NCBI GenBank assembly: GCA_002477955.1
Contig: DLLE01000063.1
Span: 1 to 44,026, forward strand
Length of the DNA: 44,026 bases
Source of the DNA: Treponema sp. UBA7570
Lineage (GTDB): Bacteria; Spirochaetota; Spirochaetia; Treponematales; Treponemataceae
Reading direction: 5' to 3'
Positions within the stretch are counted from its first letter, which is position 1. Every line of letters starts with the position of its first letter. Made by a program: the position numbers and the translations under genes. The notes below the pieces were generated by a model. It ran no database searches and was not told the origin of the DNA. It saw nothing but the letters and a program-made list of their open reading frames with translations. This document shows positions 7,884 to 16,003 of the stretch, one piece after another.

Positions 7884-9089
7884 TTAGTATTTAAGTTTAT
7901 CCGTATAGTCGCGTCCTGAGTTTGTTTTTACCATATTGATTGCATAAGCATCAAAACTGTTGAGGTTTGTAAACTTGTCAAGACAAGAAGCTTCGTTCTG
8001 ACCGTCACCCTGAACTACTGTAAGGTCAAGGTTTAAAAGTGGAGCATAGTAGTTTAATGCAGGAAGGTAAGAAGAAGACAGAAAGTTGTCTGCCGCATTG
8101 TAGATTGTAAGAAGAACTTTTTTCTTTGCGGCATTAGTCTGTTTTATCCCCTTATCTCTGTTTCCTGCTGTGTACTGTTTCCAGTTGTCTGCATTAACAC
8201 CTGCGTTCAGTGCAAGTACAGCCTTTGTTTCTGGAACATAAGTGATTTCTGCTGAAATTTTATTTCCGTTGCTGTCTGCTTCAAAAATGCCTTTCTTGTA
8301 AACATCTTCGCCTTCAAGACCATTGAGAAGGTTTCTGATAACCTGCAATGTTGCTGTAGCCTGTGCGTCTACGTTCTGAGAAACAGTTCCTGTAAGTTTT
8401 CCAGCACCGATAGCTTCGATTGCATCTGCGTTTGCATCGTATCCGAAAATTGGAACTCCTGCAGGGTAGTTAGAAGCTTGGAGACAGCCCATTGCCATTC
8501 CATCGTTGTTTGAAACAACCATATCAAGCTGTGTGCCGTATTTTGTTGCCCAGCCGCCCATTGCATCTGTAGCGGCATTTGCATTCCAGGTTGAACCGTC
8601 AGTTCCAGTCATAGCTTTTCCTTCAAGTTCTACTACTTTGAGTGTTTTTCCGCCAATTTTTACAGAGCCAATTTTTGAATCTGTCGGATCTGTTGTTCCG
8701 TTCCAAGTTCCAAGTGCTTTTCGAATTCCTTCAGTTCTTGCTTTTGAGTCATTGTGACCTACATCACCTACGCAAAGAACATATCCGATTGTTCCATCGC
8801 CATTGCGGTCAATTTTAGAAGCGTCCTGGTTTGCAAGCCAATCCGTGATAAGTTTTCCCTGAACTGCACCGCCGCCTGCTGCGTCAAAGCCAACGTAATA
8901 AGTTTTGCTGTTCCAGTTCATAGTATCTTTTTCAATCTGACCTGTCGTTGGGTCCGATGGCTGTCTGTTAAAGAATACAAGCGGTTTGTCTTTGTTTAAT
9001 ACTACAGAAGAATTTCCGTTCTTCTGGCATCCCATAAATCCTGCGGCAGTCATTACGAGCGCCGAAACTGTTACTAATGCTTTTTTCAC
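7884..9089 (-). CDS. mglB: circularly permuted glucose/galactose-binding lipoprotein MglB
   Basis: Lipid-anchored substrate-binding protein that feeds glucose or galactose to MglAC. The signal peptide ends at a lipobox-like GFMGC, so Cys21 is the likely lipidation site. The order of parts is unusual. The mature chain begins with KPLVFFNRQPSD and YYVGFDAAGGG, which belong about 90 residues into E. coli MglB. The segment that starts normal MglB (VTIYKYDDNF up to ALAINLV) appears at the C-terminus as LTIYNAADNF up to AYAINMV. A calcium-loop-like DRNGDGTIG remains. T. pallidum Tp0684 is known for such divergent topology. The start codon is GTG, with GGAGG upstream. First gene of mglBAC. Confidence 0.93.
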   Translation of the reverse strand: MKKALVTVSALVMTAAGFMGCQKNGNSSVVLNKDKPLVFFNRQPSDPTTGQIEKDTMNWNSKTYYVGFDAAGGGAVQGKLITDWLANQDASKIDRNGDGTIGYVLCVGDVGHNDSKARTEGIRKALGTWNGTTDPTDSKIGSVKIGGKTLKVVELEGKAMTGTDGSTWNANAATDAMGGWATKYGTQLDMVVSNNDGMAMGCLQASNYPAGVPIFGYDANADAIEAIGAGKLTGTVSQNVDAQATATLQVIRNLLNGLEGEDVYKKGIFEADSNGNKISAEITYVPETKAVLALNAGVNADNWKQYTAGNRDKGIKQTNAAKKKVLLTIYNAADNFLSSSYLPALNYYAPLLNLDLTVVQGDGQNEASCLDKFTNLNSFDAYAINMVKTNSGRDYTDKLKY

Positions 9090-9323
9090 AAAAAACCTCC
9101 TTTTTGTAACTTGCAGTATAAAATTTTAAAGCCTCTAAAAAATTACAAATGTCGATTTTTTAGACCTGCTTCGTACATACTCAGTCTAAAGCCGAATTTT
9201 TGAGCCGTCAAACAATTATTTTTAAATTTCAAAAAAACGACAGATTCAGGAAAATTTATTTGAAAAATTGCAGTTTTTTAACAAGAATTTTTATTTTCTT
9301 GAGTTTTTTGTTTTTTTGTAAAA

Positions 9324-10187
9324 CTAGCGAAGAGCTTTTTCGATAAGAGGAATTGATTCTTCCATTTTTTCGTTTAGTCCATAAGGCGGATTTATGACGA
9401 GCATTCCGCTTCCGTACATTTTTGCAAGGCCGGTCATTTCTTCTTCTTTTTTGATGATGATTTCGTAAAAGACGGCTTTTTTGTCTTCTGTATTGTTTGT
9501 TTTTTCAACGGTGGCGATTACATTTTGCTTTAGATATTCAATTTCGAGCTGGCGGTGGGAAAGAAGAGGATACCAGATTAAGTAAGTTCCAGTTGGCCAT
9601 TTTTTGTAAGCAGAAACAAACATTTGAGCCGTCTGCTCATAATCATCTGCGTCTTCGTAGCTTGGGTCGATTATTACACATCCTCGCTTAATTTTTGGAG
9701 GAATATTTGCATTGAGCATAATTTTTGCGTCTTTCTGGTTTAAAATGATTGAAGGAGAATTTTGTTTTGCGTTTTGAGTTAAAGCTGGACTTTTTATGTT
9801 AAGCTTTAGTTCTTCAAAAACCTTTGGATGAAGCTCGTTTAAAATCAACTGGTCTCTTTCGCGAAGAAAAGTCCGCGCAATTTCCGGGCTTCCGGGATAA
9901 AGTCCTTTTTTTACGTACAGTTCGAGAATTGAAAGAAAATCTTTTCCGAAAATTTTTTTTAAGTCGGAATATGGCGCCTTTAAAAGTTTTTGAATTCCGC
10001 ACTGGGCTTCGCAGGTTTTTAAAAGGCGTTCGTCGTCCAAGGCGTATTTTCCTGAGCCAGAATGTGTGTCAATTACGCAGAATGGTTTTTCTTTTTTGAG
10101 AAGATGCTGGAGCGTAAAGGCAAAAACTGCGTGTTTTAAAATATCGCCGTAATTTCCGGCATGAAAAGCGTGGATGTAACTTAGCAT
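9324..10187 (-). CDS. rlmJ: 23S rRNA (adenine-N6)-methyltransferase RlmJ
   Basis: SAM-dependent methyltransferase that in E. coli modifies A2030 of 23S rRNA; the family was earlier known as ComJ/YhiR. The N-terminus MLSYIHAFHAGNYGD is nearly diagnostic, followed by IDTHSGSGKY (SAM-binding loop) and IDPSYE (D174), a variant of the catalytic DPPY motif. GMLVINPPYGL lies near the end. At 287 residues it is close to the E. coli protein (280). No Shine-Dalgarno sequence is visible; a -10 box ends 6 nt before the ATG, so the mRNA may be leaderless. Divergent from tyrS. Confidence 0.92.
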   Translation of the reverse strand: MLSYIHAFHAGNYGDILKHAVFAFTLQHLLKKEKPFCVIDTHSGSGKYALDDERLLKTCEAQCGIQKLLKAPYSDLKKIFGKDFLSILELYVKKGLYPGSPEIARTFLRERDQLILNELHPKVFEELKLNIKSPALTQNAKQNSPSIILNQKDAKIMLNANIPPKIKRGCVIIDPSYEDADDYEQTAQMFVSAYKKWPTGTYLIWYPLLSHRQLEIEYLKQNVIATVEKTNNTEDKKAVFYEIIIKKEEEMTGLAKMYGSGMLVINPPYGLNEKMEESIPLIEKALR

Positions 10188-10193
10188 GACAGA

Positions 10194-10222
10194 ATATTAT
10201 CTCAAAAAATGCTCTGATTGAA
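10194..10222 (-). promoter_or_regulatory. candidate promoter of rlmJ (leaderless)
   Basis: On the minus strand TTCAAT (10222-10217) and TAATAT (10199-10194) are 17 nt apart, and the -10 box ends 6 nt before the rlmJ ATG. The -35 overlaps that of the divergent plus-strand promoter. The -35 match is modest. Confidence 0.4.
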
Positions 10223-10246
10223 TAGAGATAATTTTTTTATTAAAAT
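10218..10246 (+). promoter_or_regulatory. candidate sigma-70 promoter upstream of tyrS
   Basis: TTGAAT (10218-10223) and TAAAAT (10241-10246) are 17 nt apart. A short ORF begins 6 nt after the -10 box. This would give tyrS a leader of about 220 nt. Confidence 0.45.
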
Positions 10247-10252
10247 AAAGAA

Positions 10253-10324
10253 ATGAAAAAAAGAGAGTTAAATCCTCTTAGCTTGCAGGATTTTTTCAGG
10301 AAAATTTATGATTTTAAAGATTGA
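10253..10324 (+). CDS. possible 23-residue leaderless small ORF upstream of tyrS
   Basis: ATG at 10253 lies 6 nt after the -10 box of a plausible promoter and opens a 23-codon frame beginning MKKRELNPLS and ending in TGA. It is charged and aromatic (three Phe, one Tyr). No Shine-Dalgarno sequence is present, as expected if leaderless. A terminator-like hairpin, AATCCT (10271-10276) with AGGATT (10287-10292) followed by T's, lies inside the frame. It may be a leader peptide, a real microprotein or chance. I recognise no family. Confidence 0.25.
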   Translation: MKKRELNPLSLQDFFRKIYDFKD

Positions 10325-10348
10325 ATTTATTTTTTTCGATTGATTTAA

Positions 10349-10452
10349 CGCGGCAGGGGCTGGAGTGGCGGCGAAGCCGTTCCAAAATTTATTTTGGAAT
10401 AAAACCACGCAAGACCCGGTTTTTGCAAATGCAAAAAGCCGCCCGGTAAAAT
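10349..10452. repeat. GC-rich multi-hairpin intergenic element (E3)
   Basis: This stretch lies in the tyrS leader and contains the perfect hairpins TTCCAAAA-TTTA-TTTTGGAA and TTTTTGCA-AA-TGCAAAAA within GC-rich arms (a GCCGCCCGGT-like end). It resembles the other GC-rich elements of the window in composition rather than exact sequence. Confidence 0.4.
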
Positions 10453-10476
10453 TTTCTGAAATTTGGGAGATATGAA

Positions 10477-11721
10477 ATGAATAAAGCGCTTGAAACCTTA
10501 AAAGAACGTGGTTTTTTTGCTCAGTGTACGGACGAGAAGGGACTTTCTGATTTGATGGATAAAGGACCGGTTACTTTTTATGTTGGCTGTGATCCGACCG
10601 GGCCTTCTTTGCATATTGGACATATGGTTCCTTTTTTTGCCTTAAGACATTTGCGCGCTGCTGGGCACAACGGAATTGCCCTTATTGGCGGCGGAACAGC
10701 AAGAATCGGTGATCCATCCGGCAAAACAGAAATGCGTAAGATGATTTCTTATGAGCAGATTGATTCGAATGTTGAGCATATTAAGGCTCAGCTTGACAGA
10801 TTTATTGGTTTTGATGGAAAAACAGCTCTCAGCGAAAATAACAAAAACTGGCTTGCTGATTTGAACTACATTGATTTTTTGCGCGATATTGGCTCTTGTT
10901 TTTCTGTAAATAAAATGCTTACTTTTGAAGCTTACAAGCAGCGTCTTGAGCGCGGACTTTCTTTTATTGAATTTAACTATCAGCTTTTGCAGGCATACGA
11001 CTTTTACTGCTTGCATCAGAGACACAATGTTGTTTTGCAGATTGGCGGCGATGATCAGTGGGGAAATATTACTGCCGGCGTTGATTTGATTCGCCGTAAA
11101 CTTGGTGGAACTACAGAGCTCAATGCCCAGCATCAGGCTTATGGCCTTACATTCCCGTTGATTACCCGTTCTGACGGTAAAAAAATGGGCAAGACAGAAA
11201 AAGGCGCAATTTTTCTCGATCCTTCTCTTACTCCTGTTTTTGACTTTTTCCAGTACTGGCGCAATGTTGCTGATCCGGATGTTGAAAAATTCTTTAAATT
11301 GTTTACATTCCTTTCTCTTGATGAAATTTCCAGTATCTGTTCAGGCAACATCAACGAGGCTAAGGAGCGGCTTGCTTATGAGGTTACTTCTCTTATTCAC
11401 GGAAAGGAGGAGGCGGACAAGGCTCTTGCAGGCGCAAAGGCTGCTTTTAGCGGAGAAGGAGACAAGTCTCATATGCCGACAGTTGAACTTTTGAAGGCGG
11501 ATTTGGGAAATGGCCTTGGACTTCTAAATCTTTTTACTACGACAAAACTTACCGCATCGAACGGAGACGCGCGTCGTCTTGTTCAGCAGAATGGCGCTGC
11601 CATTAACGGAAAAGTAATTTCTGATGTAAAATACACTGTAACTTTAAAAGATTTGGATTCTGACGGAGAACTTGTGCTTCGTGCAGGAAAGAAAAAGTTC
11701 TGTCGGATTGTATTTAATTAA
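10477..11721 (+). CDS. tyrS: tyrosyl-tRNA synthetase
   Basis: Class I aminoacyl-tRNA synthetase that charges tRNA-Tyr in the cytosol. The Rossmann core carries HIGH at residues 46-49 and the KMSKS-equivalent KMGKT at 236-240. YVGCDPTGPSLH and GGDDQWGNI are characteristic of TyrRS, and an S4-like RNA-binding domain occupies about 350-414. At 414 residues the length is normal. GGGAG upstream sets the ATG at 10477 in place of the out-of-frame ATG at 10472. It ends in a region with a repeat element and a strong terminator shared with the convergent PBP gene. Confidence 0.96.
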   Translation: MNKALETLKERGFFAQCTDEKGLSDLMDKGPVTFYVGCDPTGPSLHIGHMVPFFALRHLRAAGHNGIALIGGGTARIGDPSGKTEMRKMISYEQIDSNVEHIKAQLDRFIGFDGKTALSENNKNWLADLNYIDFLRDIGSCFSVNKMLTFEAYKQRLERGLSFIEFNYQLLQAYDFYCLHQRHNVVLQIGGDDQWGNITAGVDLIRRKLGGTTELNAQHQAYGLTFPLITRSDGKKMGKTEKGAIFLDPSLTPVFDFFQYWRNVADPDVEKFFKLFTFLSLDEISSICSGNINEAKERLAYEVTSLIHGKEEADKALAGAKAAFSGEGDKSHMPTVELLKADLGNGLGLLNLFTTTKLTASNGDARRLVQQNGAAINGKVISDVKYTVTLKDLDSDGELVLRAGKKKFCRIVFN

Positions 11722-11727
11722 ATATCC

Positions 11728-11950
11728 TGAATGTCGAATTTTGAAAAAAATAATCATTTATGTGTCATTCTGTGTAGCGGCACTGCAATGTTTATGCAGT
11801 AAACTCGGTCAGAAATCTATTGAAAGATTTTAATAGATTATCTGGTCAAGCCTGATAATGACAAGTTGGAGGAGAAAAGCCTGATGGTGACAAGGAGTGA
11901 AGCCCGATAATGACATTGAACTATAAAATTCGAAGTTAGGGCTAATATAG
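11728..11950. mobile_element. short MITE-like element, copy A
   Basis: A non-coding element with terminal inverted repeat TCGAATTTT (11734-11742) and AAAATTCGA (11925-11933). It shares GTGTC, CTGTG, an ATAGATTATCTGGT block, CAAGC, GATAATGACATT and TATAAAA with copy B at 19599-19754. Copy A is longer because it holds three imperfect direct repeats of about 25 bp that begin AAGCC and contain TGATAATGACAAG-like text (about 11848-11918). No ORF or transposase is present, so it would be non-autonomous if mobile. Confidence 0.6.
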
Positions 11951-11972
11951 AACTTTTTGAAGTATTTTGTAT

Positions 11973-12017
11973 AAAAAATCCGGTTTTAGAACATTTTTGT
12001 CTAAGACCGGATTTTTT
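11973..12017. terminator. bidirectional terminator between tyrS and PBP1A gene
   Basis: An 18-nt arm (11973-11990) containing ATCCGGTTTTAGA pairs with 12000-12017 (TCTAAGACCGGAT plus T's) with one G-U pair. A's and T's flank it, so it serves both convergent genes. Confidence 0.9.
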
Positions 12018-12062
12018 TTGTTTTAATGTAGTTTTCATGTACTAAAAATTTTTGAAAGTTTT

Positions 12063-14627
12063 TTAGTCCATGAGATAGTTGTAATTTGGCGCTGCTCCAT
12101 TTTCGTCAAGTTCCTGAGCGTCTGTCGGACTGAGTTTTGTGTCAAATACGCCGAAATCTCCGTCTTGAAGTGGTTTGTTGAGGTTGAATGAAAGAGTAGA
12201 ATTGTCGCGAATTATGAGCTCGCTTGCAAAACCTGCCTTGTAAAGCTCTTTTTCCAAACGGTAAATTCCGATTGCACGGCTTGAATTTGCCGTTGAGTGA
12301 ACTGAGCAGACTTGAGTTGGCTGTGTCCCTTCAAGATACCATGCTGTAACTTTGTGATCGCCACATTCTGGAGTGAGAATTCCGCCGCTTACAGAGCAGA
12401 CTGTTGCTTCTATTACGCCGGTTGCCGGTTTTGAAAAGTCTTTCATAGGAAGACCGTTGTGAATTTTTTTCATATAATCAGCCCAAGCGTAGCCAGAAAG
12501 AGTTGAACCTGTGAGTTGAAGTCCCAGCGACTGACCAGGTTTGTCGAATCCAAACCAAAATACAGAAGTGTAATATGGCGTAAAGCCGACAGCCCATGCA
12601 TCTGCCCAGTTTTGCGTTGTACCCGTTTTTCCTGCGGCAGGAATTTTGTATAAGTGTCCGTTTGAATCTTTGTAACGGAGTTTGTCTCCGTTTGAAGAAG
12701 GACCCGCAAGAGTTCCAGAACGTACTGTATTCTGTAGTAATTCCGTCATGACAAAAGCTGTCTGTGGTGAAATTACTTGTGCTGCCGCCCCTTTTGCCTG
12801 CAATGCAGTGCGAAGTTCTTTTTCGGGATTTAGAATAACGTTTCCATTTTTGTCTTCCACCGAACGTATTGCAATTGGAGTCACTTCTTTTCCGCCGCTT
12901 GCAAATACAGAATACGCTCTGGCAAGTTCAACAGGTCTTACAGAACATACTCCAAGCCCAATCGGATAGCCTGGGACAAAACCGCGGTATGGAACTTCTT
13001 CTTTAGGAATTCCCAAAAGTGCGATTGAACGGTTGATTCCGGCTTCAAAGCCGATTCCGTCAAGAACTTTGAGCGAAGGAACGTTCATAGAGTGGGCGAG
13101 CGCATACCAAAGTTCAACATCGCCCTTCCATTCGCCACGGAAGTTTTGAGGAATATATGGTTTTCCGTCAGCCGTGTGGAATACGACCGGCGTATCTGAA
13201 ATTATCGAGGTAGGAGTAAATTTTCTGCTGTCGATTGCGGCGGAATAATAAAGCGGTTTAAAGGCAGACCCCGGCTGGAGTTTTGCCTGCACGGCACGGA
13301 TAAACTGGTTTTCGCTGTCGAATTTGCTTCCTCCGACAAGTGACGTAATATAGCCTGTGTCGTTTTCGAGGGCAATCATCGTACCTTCGATTGTAGTTTT
13401 GCTTACTTTAACTTTTGCCTGCTGATTGGCCTTGTTTACGATTCCGAGTTTTAGAGAGTCGACTCCAAACATGAGAGACATAACGTCCATGACAGGATTT
13501 ATCTGGCTTGTATAAGTTGCCTTTGAAATGGCTTCATTGCGTTGTTCGCTTACTTTTAGGCTATTTAGATTAAAAGTAAGGGCGAGCAGTTCTGTCATTG
13601 GTGTATAAACAGAAAAAGCCTGGTTTGTCCGTTCTCCAGTTGAGCGTTGGTAAGTGCGGTTTGCATAGCGGATATATCTGTCCATTACATCTTGCGCAAC
13701 TGCCTGATTTTTTAGGTTGAGAGTCGTGTTTACTGTAAATCCAGAAGAATAAATGTCTTCAGTTCCGTAAATTAGGTTTCCAAGCTCGCGCCTTACATAT
13801 TCAGAAAACCACGGAGCGTTGTCATCGTGGTTGAATACAGCCGCCGTAGCAGTTCTTGTGTAGTCAAAATTTGCCCAGTAGTCGTCAAAACTTTCATCCG
13901 CCTGCTCTTTTGAAATATATCCTGCGCTGACCATTGTGCTCAAAACATCTTTCTGACGATCCATTGCGCGGTTTGGATATTCAAATGGATTGTAAAATGC
14001 TGGGTTGGAAAGTTGAATTACGAGAATTGCTGCTTCTGCCGGAGTAATTTCCGTTGCATCATGACCGAAATAGTATTTTGACGCAGCGCTTACGCCGTAC
14101 GTTCCGCCGCCAAAATAAATTTTATTCAGATAGAGCTCTAGGATTTCGTCTTTAGTGTAGCGCCTTTCCATTTGAATTGCCCACCACAATTCCTTTAATT
14201 TTCGGCGTATAGACATATCTGTTCTGTCGCAAAAAAGAGTTCCTGCAATCTGCTGGGTTAAGGTAGAACCGCCTCCAAGCGACATGCCTGTGAGTTTTCC
14301 GAAAACTGCGCGAAAGAGAGCTTTTACAGAATATCCATGGTGGCTGTAAAAAAGCCTGTCTTCGCGCGTTATAAGGGCATCGAGCATGCACTGCGGCAAA
14401 TCTCTTATGCTGATTATTTCTCGTTTTTCCTCTGAAGCGAGTTCAGTTATAAGTTCACCATTTATGTCTAAAAGTTTTGTCGGAAGCGAAGTTGAGAATT
14501 CTGTGAACTGCTCATTATCTTTTATAAATTTTGTATTGCTCAGAGCAAGTCCAAGTCCTGCTCCAAAAAAAATGGCGCAGAAAAAAAGACCGCAGACAAA
14601 CACGTATGTTGACTTTTTAATTTTCAT
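12063..14627 (-). CDS. class A penicillin-binding protein (PBP1A type)
   Basis: Bifunctional peptidoglycan synthase anchored by one N-terminal membrane segment (about residues 8-30) with the rest outside the cytoplasm. The glycosyltransferase domain has the catalytic Glu89 in TREDRLFYSHHG, then GGGSTLTQQ and KDEILELYLNKIYFGGG. The transpeptidase domain has SAFK (Ser454/Lys457), SMN (513-515) and KTGT (from Lys667). At 854 residues it is complete. No Shine-Dalgarno sequence precedes the ATG; a -10 box ends 8 nt upstream, suggesting a leaderless mRNA. It follows the PEGA-gene terminator on the same strand, at the end of a cell-envelope block. Confidence 0.95.
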   Translation of the reverse strand: MKIKKSTYVFVCGLFFCAIFFGAGLGLALSNTKFIKDNEQFTEFSTSLPTKLLDINGELITELASEEKREIISIRDLPQCMLDALITREDRLFYSHHGYSVKALFRAVFGKLTGMSLGGGSTLTQQIAGTLFCDRTDMSIRRKLKELWWAIQMERRYTKDEILELYLNKIYFGGGTYGVSAASKYYFGHDATEITPAEAAILVIQLSNPAFYNPFEYPNRAMDRQKDVLSTMVSAGYISKEQADESFDDYWANFDYTRTATAAVFNHDDNAPWFSEYVRRELGNLIYGTEDIYSSGFTVNTTLNLKNQAVAQDVMDRYIRYANRTYQRSTGERTNQAFSVYTPMTELLALTFNLNSLKVSEQRNEAISKATYTSQINPVMDVMSLMFGVDSLKLGIVNKANQQAKVKVSKTTIEGTMIALENDTGYITSLVGGSKFDSENQFIRAVQAKLQPGSAFKPLYYSAAIDSRKFTPTSIISDTPVVFHTADGKPYIPQNFRGEWKGDVELWYALAHSMNVPSLKVLDGIGFEAGINRSIALLGIPKEEVPYRGFVPGYPIGLGVCSVRPVELARAYSVFASGGKEVTPIAIRSVEDKNGNVILNPEKELRTALQAKGAAAQVISPQTAFVMTELLQNTVRSGTLAGPSSNGDKLRYKDSNGHLYKIPAAGKTGTTQNWADAWAVGFTPYYTSVFWFGFDKPGQSLGLQLTGSTLSGYAWADYMKKIHNGLPMKDFSKPATGVIEATVCSVSGGILTPECGDHKVTAWYLEGTQPTQVCSVHSTANSSRAIGIYRLEKELYKAGFASELIIRDNSTLSFNLNKPLQDGDFGVFDTKLSPTDAQELDENGAAPNYNYLMD

Positions 14628-14635
14628 ATTCTTAT

Positions 14636-14664
14636 AGAATAAGAAATTACGGCCCTTTAGTCAA
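14636..14664 (-). promoter_or_regulatory. promoter of the PBP1A gene (leaderless)
   Basis: On the minus strand TTGACT (14664-14659), a 17-nt spacer and TATTCT (14641-14636) end 8 nt before the ATG. The -10 is imperfect, but the same TTGAC-17-TATTCT-8-ATG layout occurs upstream of the gene at 32776-33045. Confidence 0.6.
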
Positions 14665-14699
14665 TGTAATGGATTTGCTTGCTTTGAATTTATAAAAAC

Positions 14700-14729
14700 A
14701 AAAAAAAGACCGGCTTTAGATAGCCGGTC
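14700..14729 (-). terminator. terminator downstream of the PEGA-protein gene
   Basis: GACCGGCT (14708-14715) pairs perfectly with AGCCGGTC (14722-14729); on the minus strand a run of U's follows. It separates the PEGA gene from the PBP1A promoter. Confidence 0.85.
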
Positions 14730-14732
14730 CAT

Positions 14733-14784
14733 GCCCATCAGGCAGTCGGGCTCAATGGGTGGGAGGGGATAATTGATGCCCGAC
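14733..14784 (-). ncRNA. possible pseudoknotted RNA structure in the 3' region of the PEGA-gene transcript
   Basis: GTCGGGC (14745-14751) can pair with GCCCGAC (14778-14784). The loop holds ATGGG (14755-14759, read CCCAT on the minus strand), which can pair with CCCAT (14734-14738, read ATGGG on the minus strand). This is an H-type pseudoknot topology with a C-rich loop, immediately before the terminator. I do not recognise a known RNA family. It may be a 3' UTR structure or the end of a small RNA. Confidence 0.35.
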
Positions 14785-14866
14785 AATATATATATCGTCA
14801 GTTTATTTAAAAATCTTTAGTTGTTTTTGATTTTTTGTGATGAAAATAAGAAATTTTAAAACATTT

Positions 14867-15862
14867 TTATTCTTCTTCGGTTACAGAAGCGTCAATATTC
14901 AGGTTTACAGAGTACGAGCGGCCGTTTATTGCATCAAAAGTTTTTGTAATTTCGTAGTCGCCGATTGCAAATTTTACAGTGTGTGGTCCCTGTGTAACGG
15001 CAAAAGGCTCTTTTGGAGAGGCGAGCTCTTCACCGTCAAAATAAATCGAAGCGTTTTCTGGTGAGAGAATTTTTACTTCAGGCTCAATTCCTCGAAGAGC
15101 AACCTTTAACGAAGTGATTTTTGCCTGTTCGACAATAAAAGTGCGGACTTCGTTTCTGAAAGTTTCTCCAGTTACGCGTAGGTGATGTTCGCCTTCTTTT
15201 AAAAGCATTTTTTTGGGAATTGACGGAATAAAGGTGTCGTCAATGTAAATGCTGAAGTTTTCGTTTTTTCCCTCCGGTTTTGAAACTTCAAGACTGAAAT
15301 ATCCTTCGCTGCTCAAAACAGGTTTTGCTGTAATCTGAATTTGCGCATTTTCGAGTTCTTCGGGGGCGCCTTTCATTGCAAGCATATAGCGTAGGAAAAT
15401 TATTCCGTTTTTTGCAGAAATTTTTTCTTCAAGAATTTTTGCATAAGGATTATTTTTGATGCTGAATTTTTCGTTTAGCGGAATATAAATCGTGTTGACG
15501 ATTTTTCCAGAAATTGTTGATATGCTTGTTCTGCTTCCTGTATAATCGATCGTCTTTTCTGTTGGAAGCGGAGAAAGTCCGTCATAAAAAGTATATGCAA
15601 CACTGTCCCGCCAAGTTGTCATTATTTGCGGAACTTTCATTGTAAGTTCAAGCCCTGTAACAAATGTTTTGTCTTCTGGAAGCTTTATTGCAAGCGCGTC
15701 AAAAATTCCAAGATTGGCAGAAACTTCTCCGTAATTCTGAGGAATTAAGATTACATGTGTTTTTGCAACGCGAAAATTTTCTGCATAGAGCGCAAAAAAA
15801 TTTGCCGTAATCAGCAACAGAGAAAATAGAATTTTTTTGCGTGGCTTTTTGCAGTTCTTCAT
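14867..15862 (-). CDS. exported PEGA-domain protein
   Basis: A 331-residue secreted or surface protein of unknown precise role. A signal peptide is evident (KKILFSLLLITANFFALYA). The first half (about 30-210) looks beta-rich and I do not recognise it. The C-terminal 120 residues resemble tandem PEGA modules: a lysine-rich start followed by EGEHHLRVTG, then a second copy with IYFDGEELASP and GPHTVKFAIGDYEITKTF. PEGA domains are common in spirochete envelope proteins. The frame opens at 15889, but only the ATG at 15862 has a ribosome site (GGAAAG). It lies after the M23 peptidase gene and has its own terminator. Confidence 0.75.
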   Translation of the reverse strand: MKNCKKPRKKILFSLLLITANFFALYAENFRVAKTHVILIPQNYGEVSANLGIFDALAIKLPEDKTFVTGLELTMKVPQIMTTWRDSVAYTFYDGLSPLPTEKTIDYTGSRTSISTISGKIVNTIYIPLNEKFSIKNNPYAKILEEKISAKNGIIFLRYMLAMKGAPEELENAQIQITAKPVLSSEGYFSLEVSKPEGKNENFSIYIDDTFIPSIPKKMLLKEGEHHLRVTGETFRNEVRTFIVEQAKITSLKVALRGIEPEVKILSPENASIYFDGEELASPKEPFAVTQGPHTVKFAIGDYEITKTFDAINGRSYSVNLNIDASVTEEE

Positions 15863-16003
15863 AAATCTTTCCAAAATAAAAAATAACATTTATTTTATAA
15901 CTATAAATATTTTACAGTATACTATTTTTTATGTATATAAATCATAATGCAAAATCAACGAAAAATCTAAAAAAAATCTAAAAGCTGGAGATATTTTAAA
16001 TTT

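Noticed and set aside
9140..9210. A third copy of the MITE-like element upstream of mglB
   Set aside because: Only about ten bases (CAAATGTCGA) match and no matching right arm or internal block is found.
10188..10476. A T-box leader upstream of tyrS
   Set aside because: I find no specifier loop, T-box bulge sequence or antiterminator pairing; the hairpins belong to the GC-rich element.
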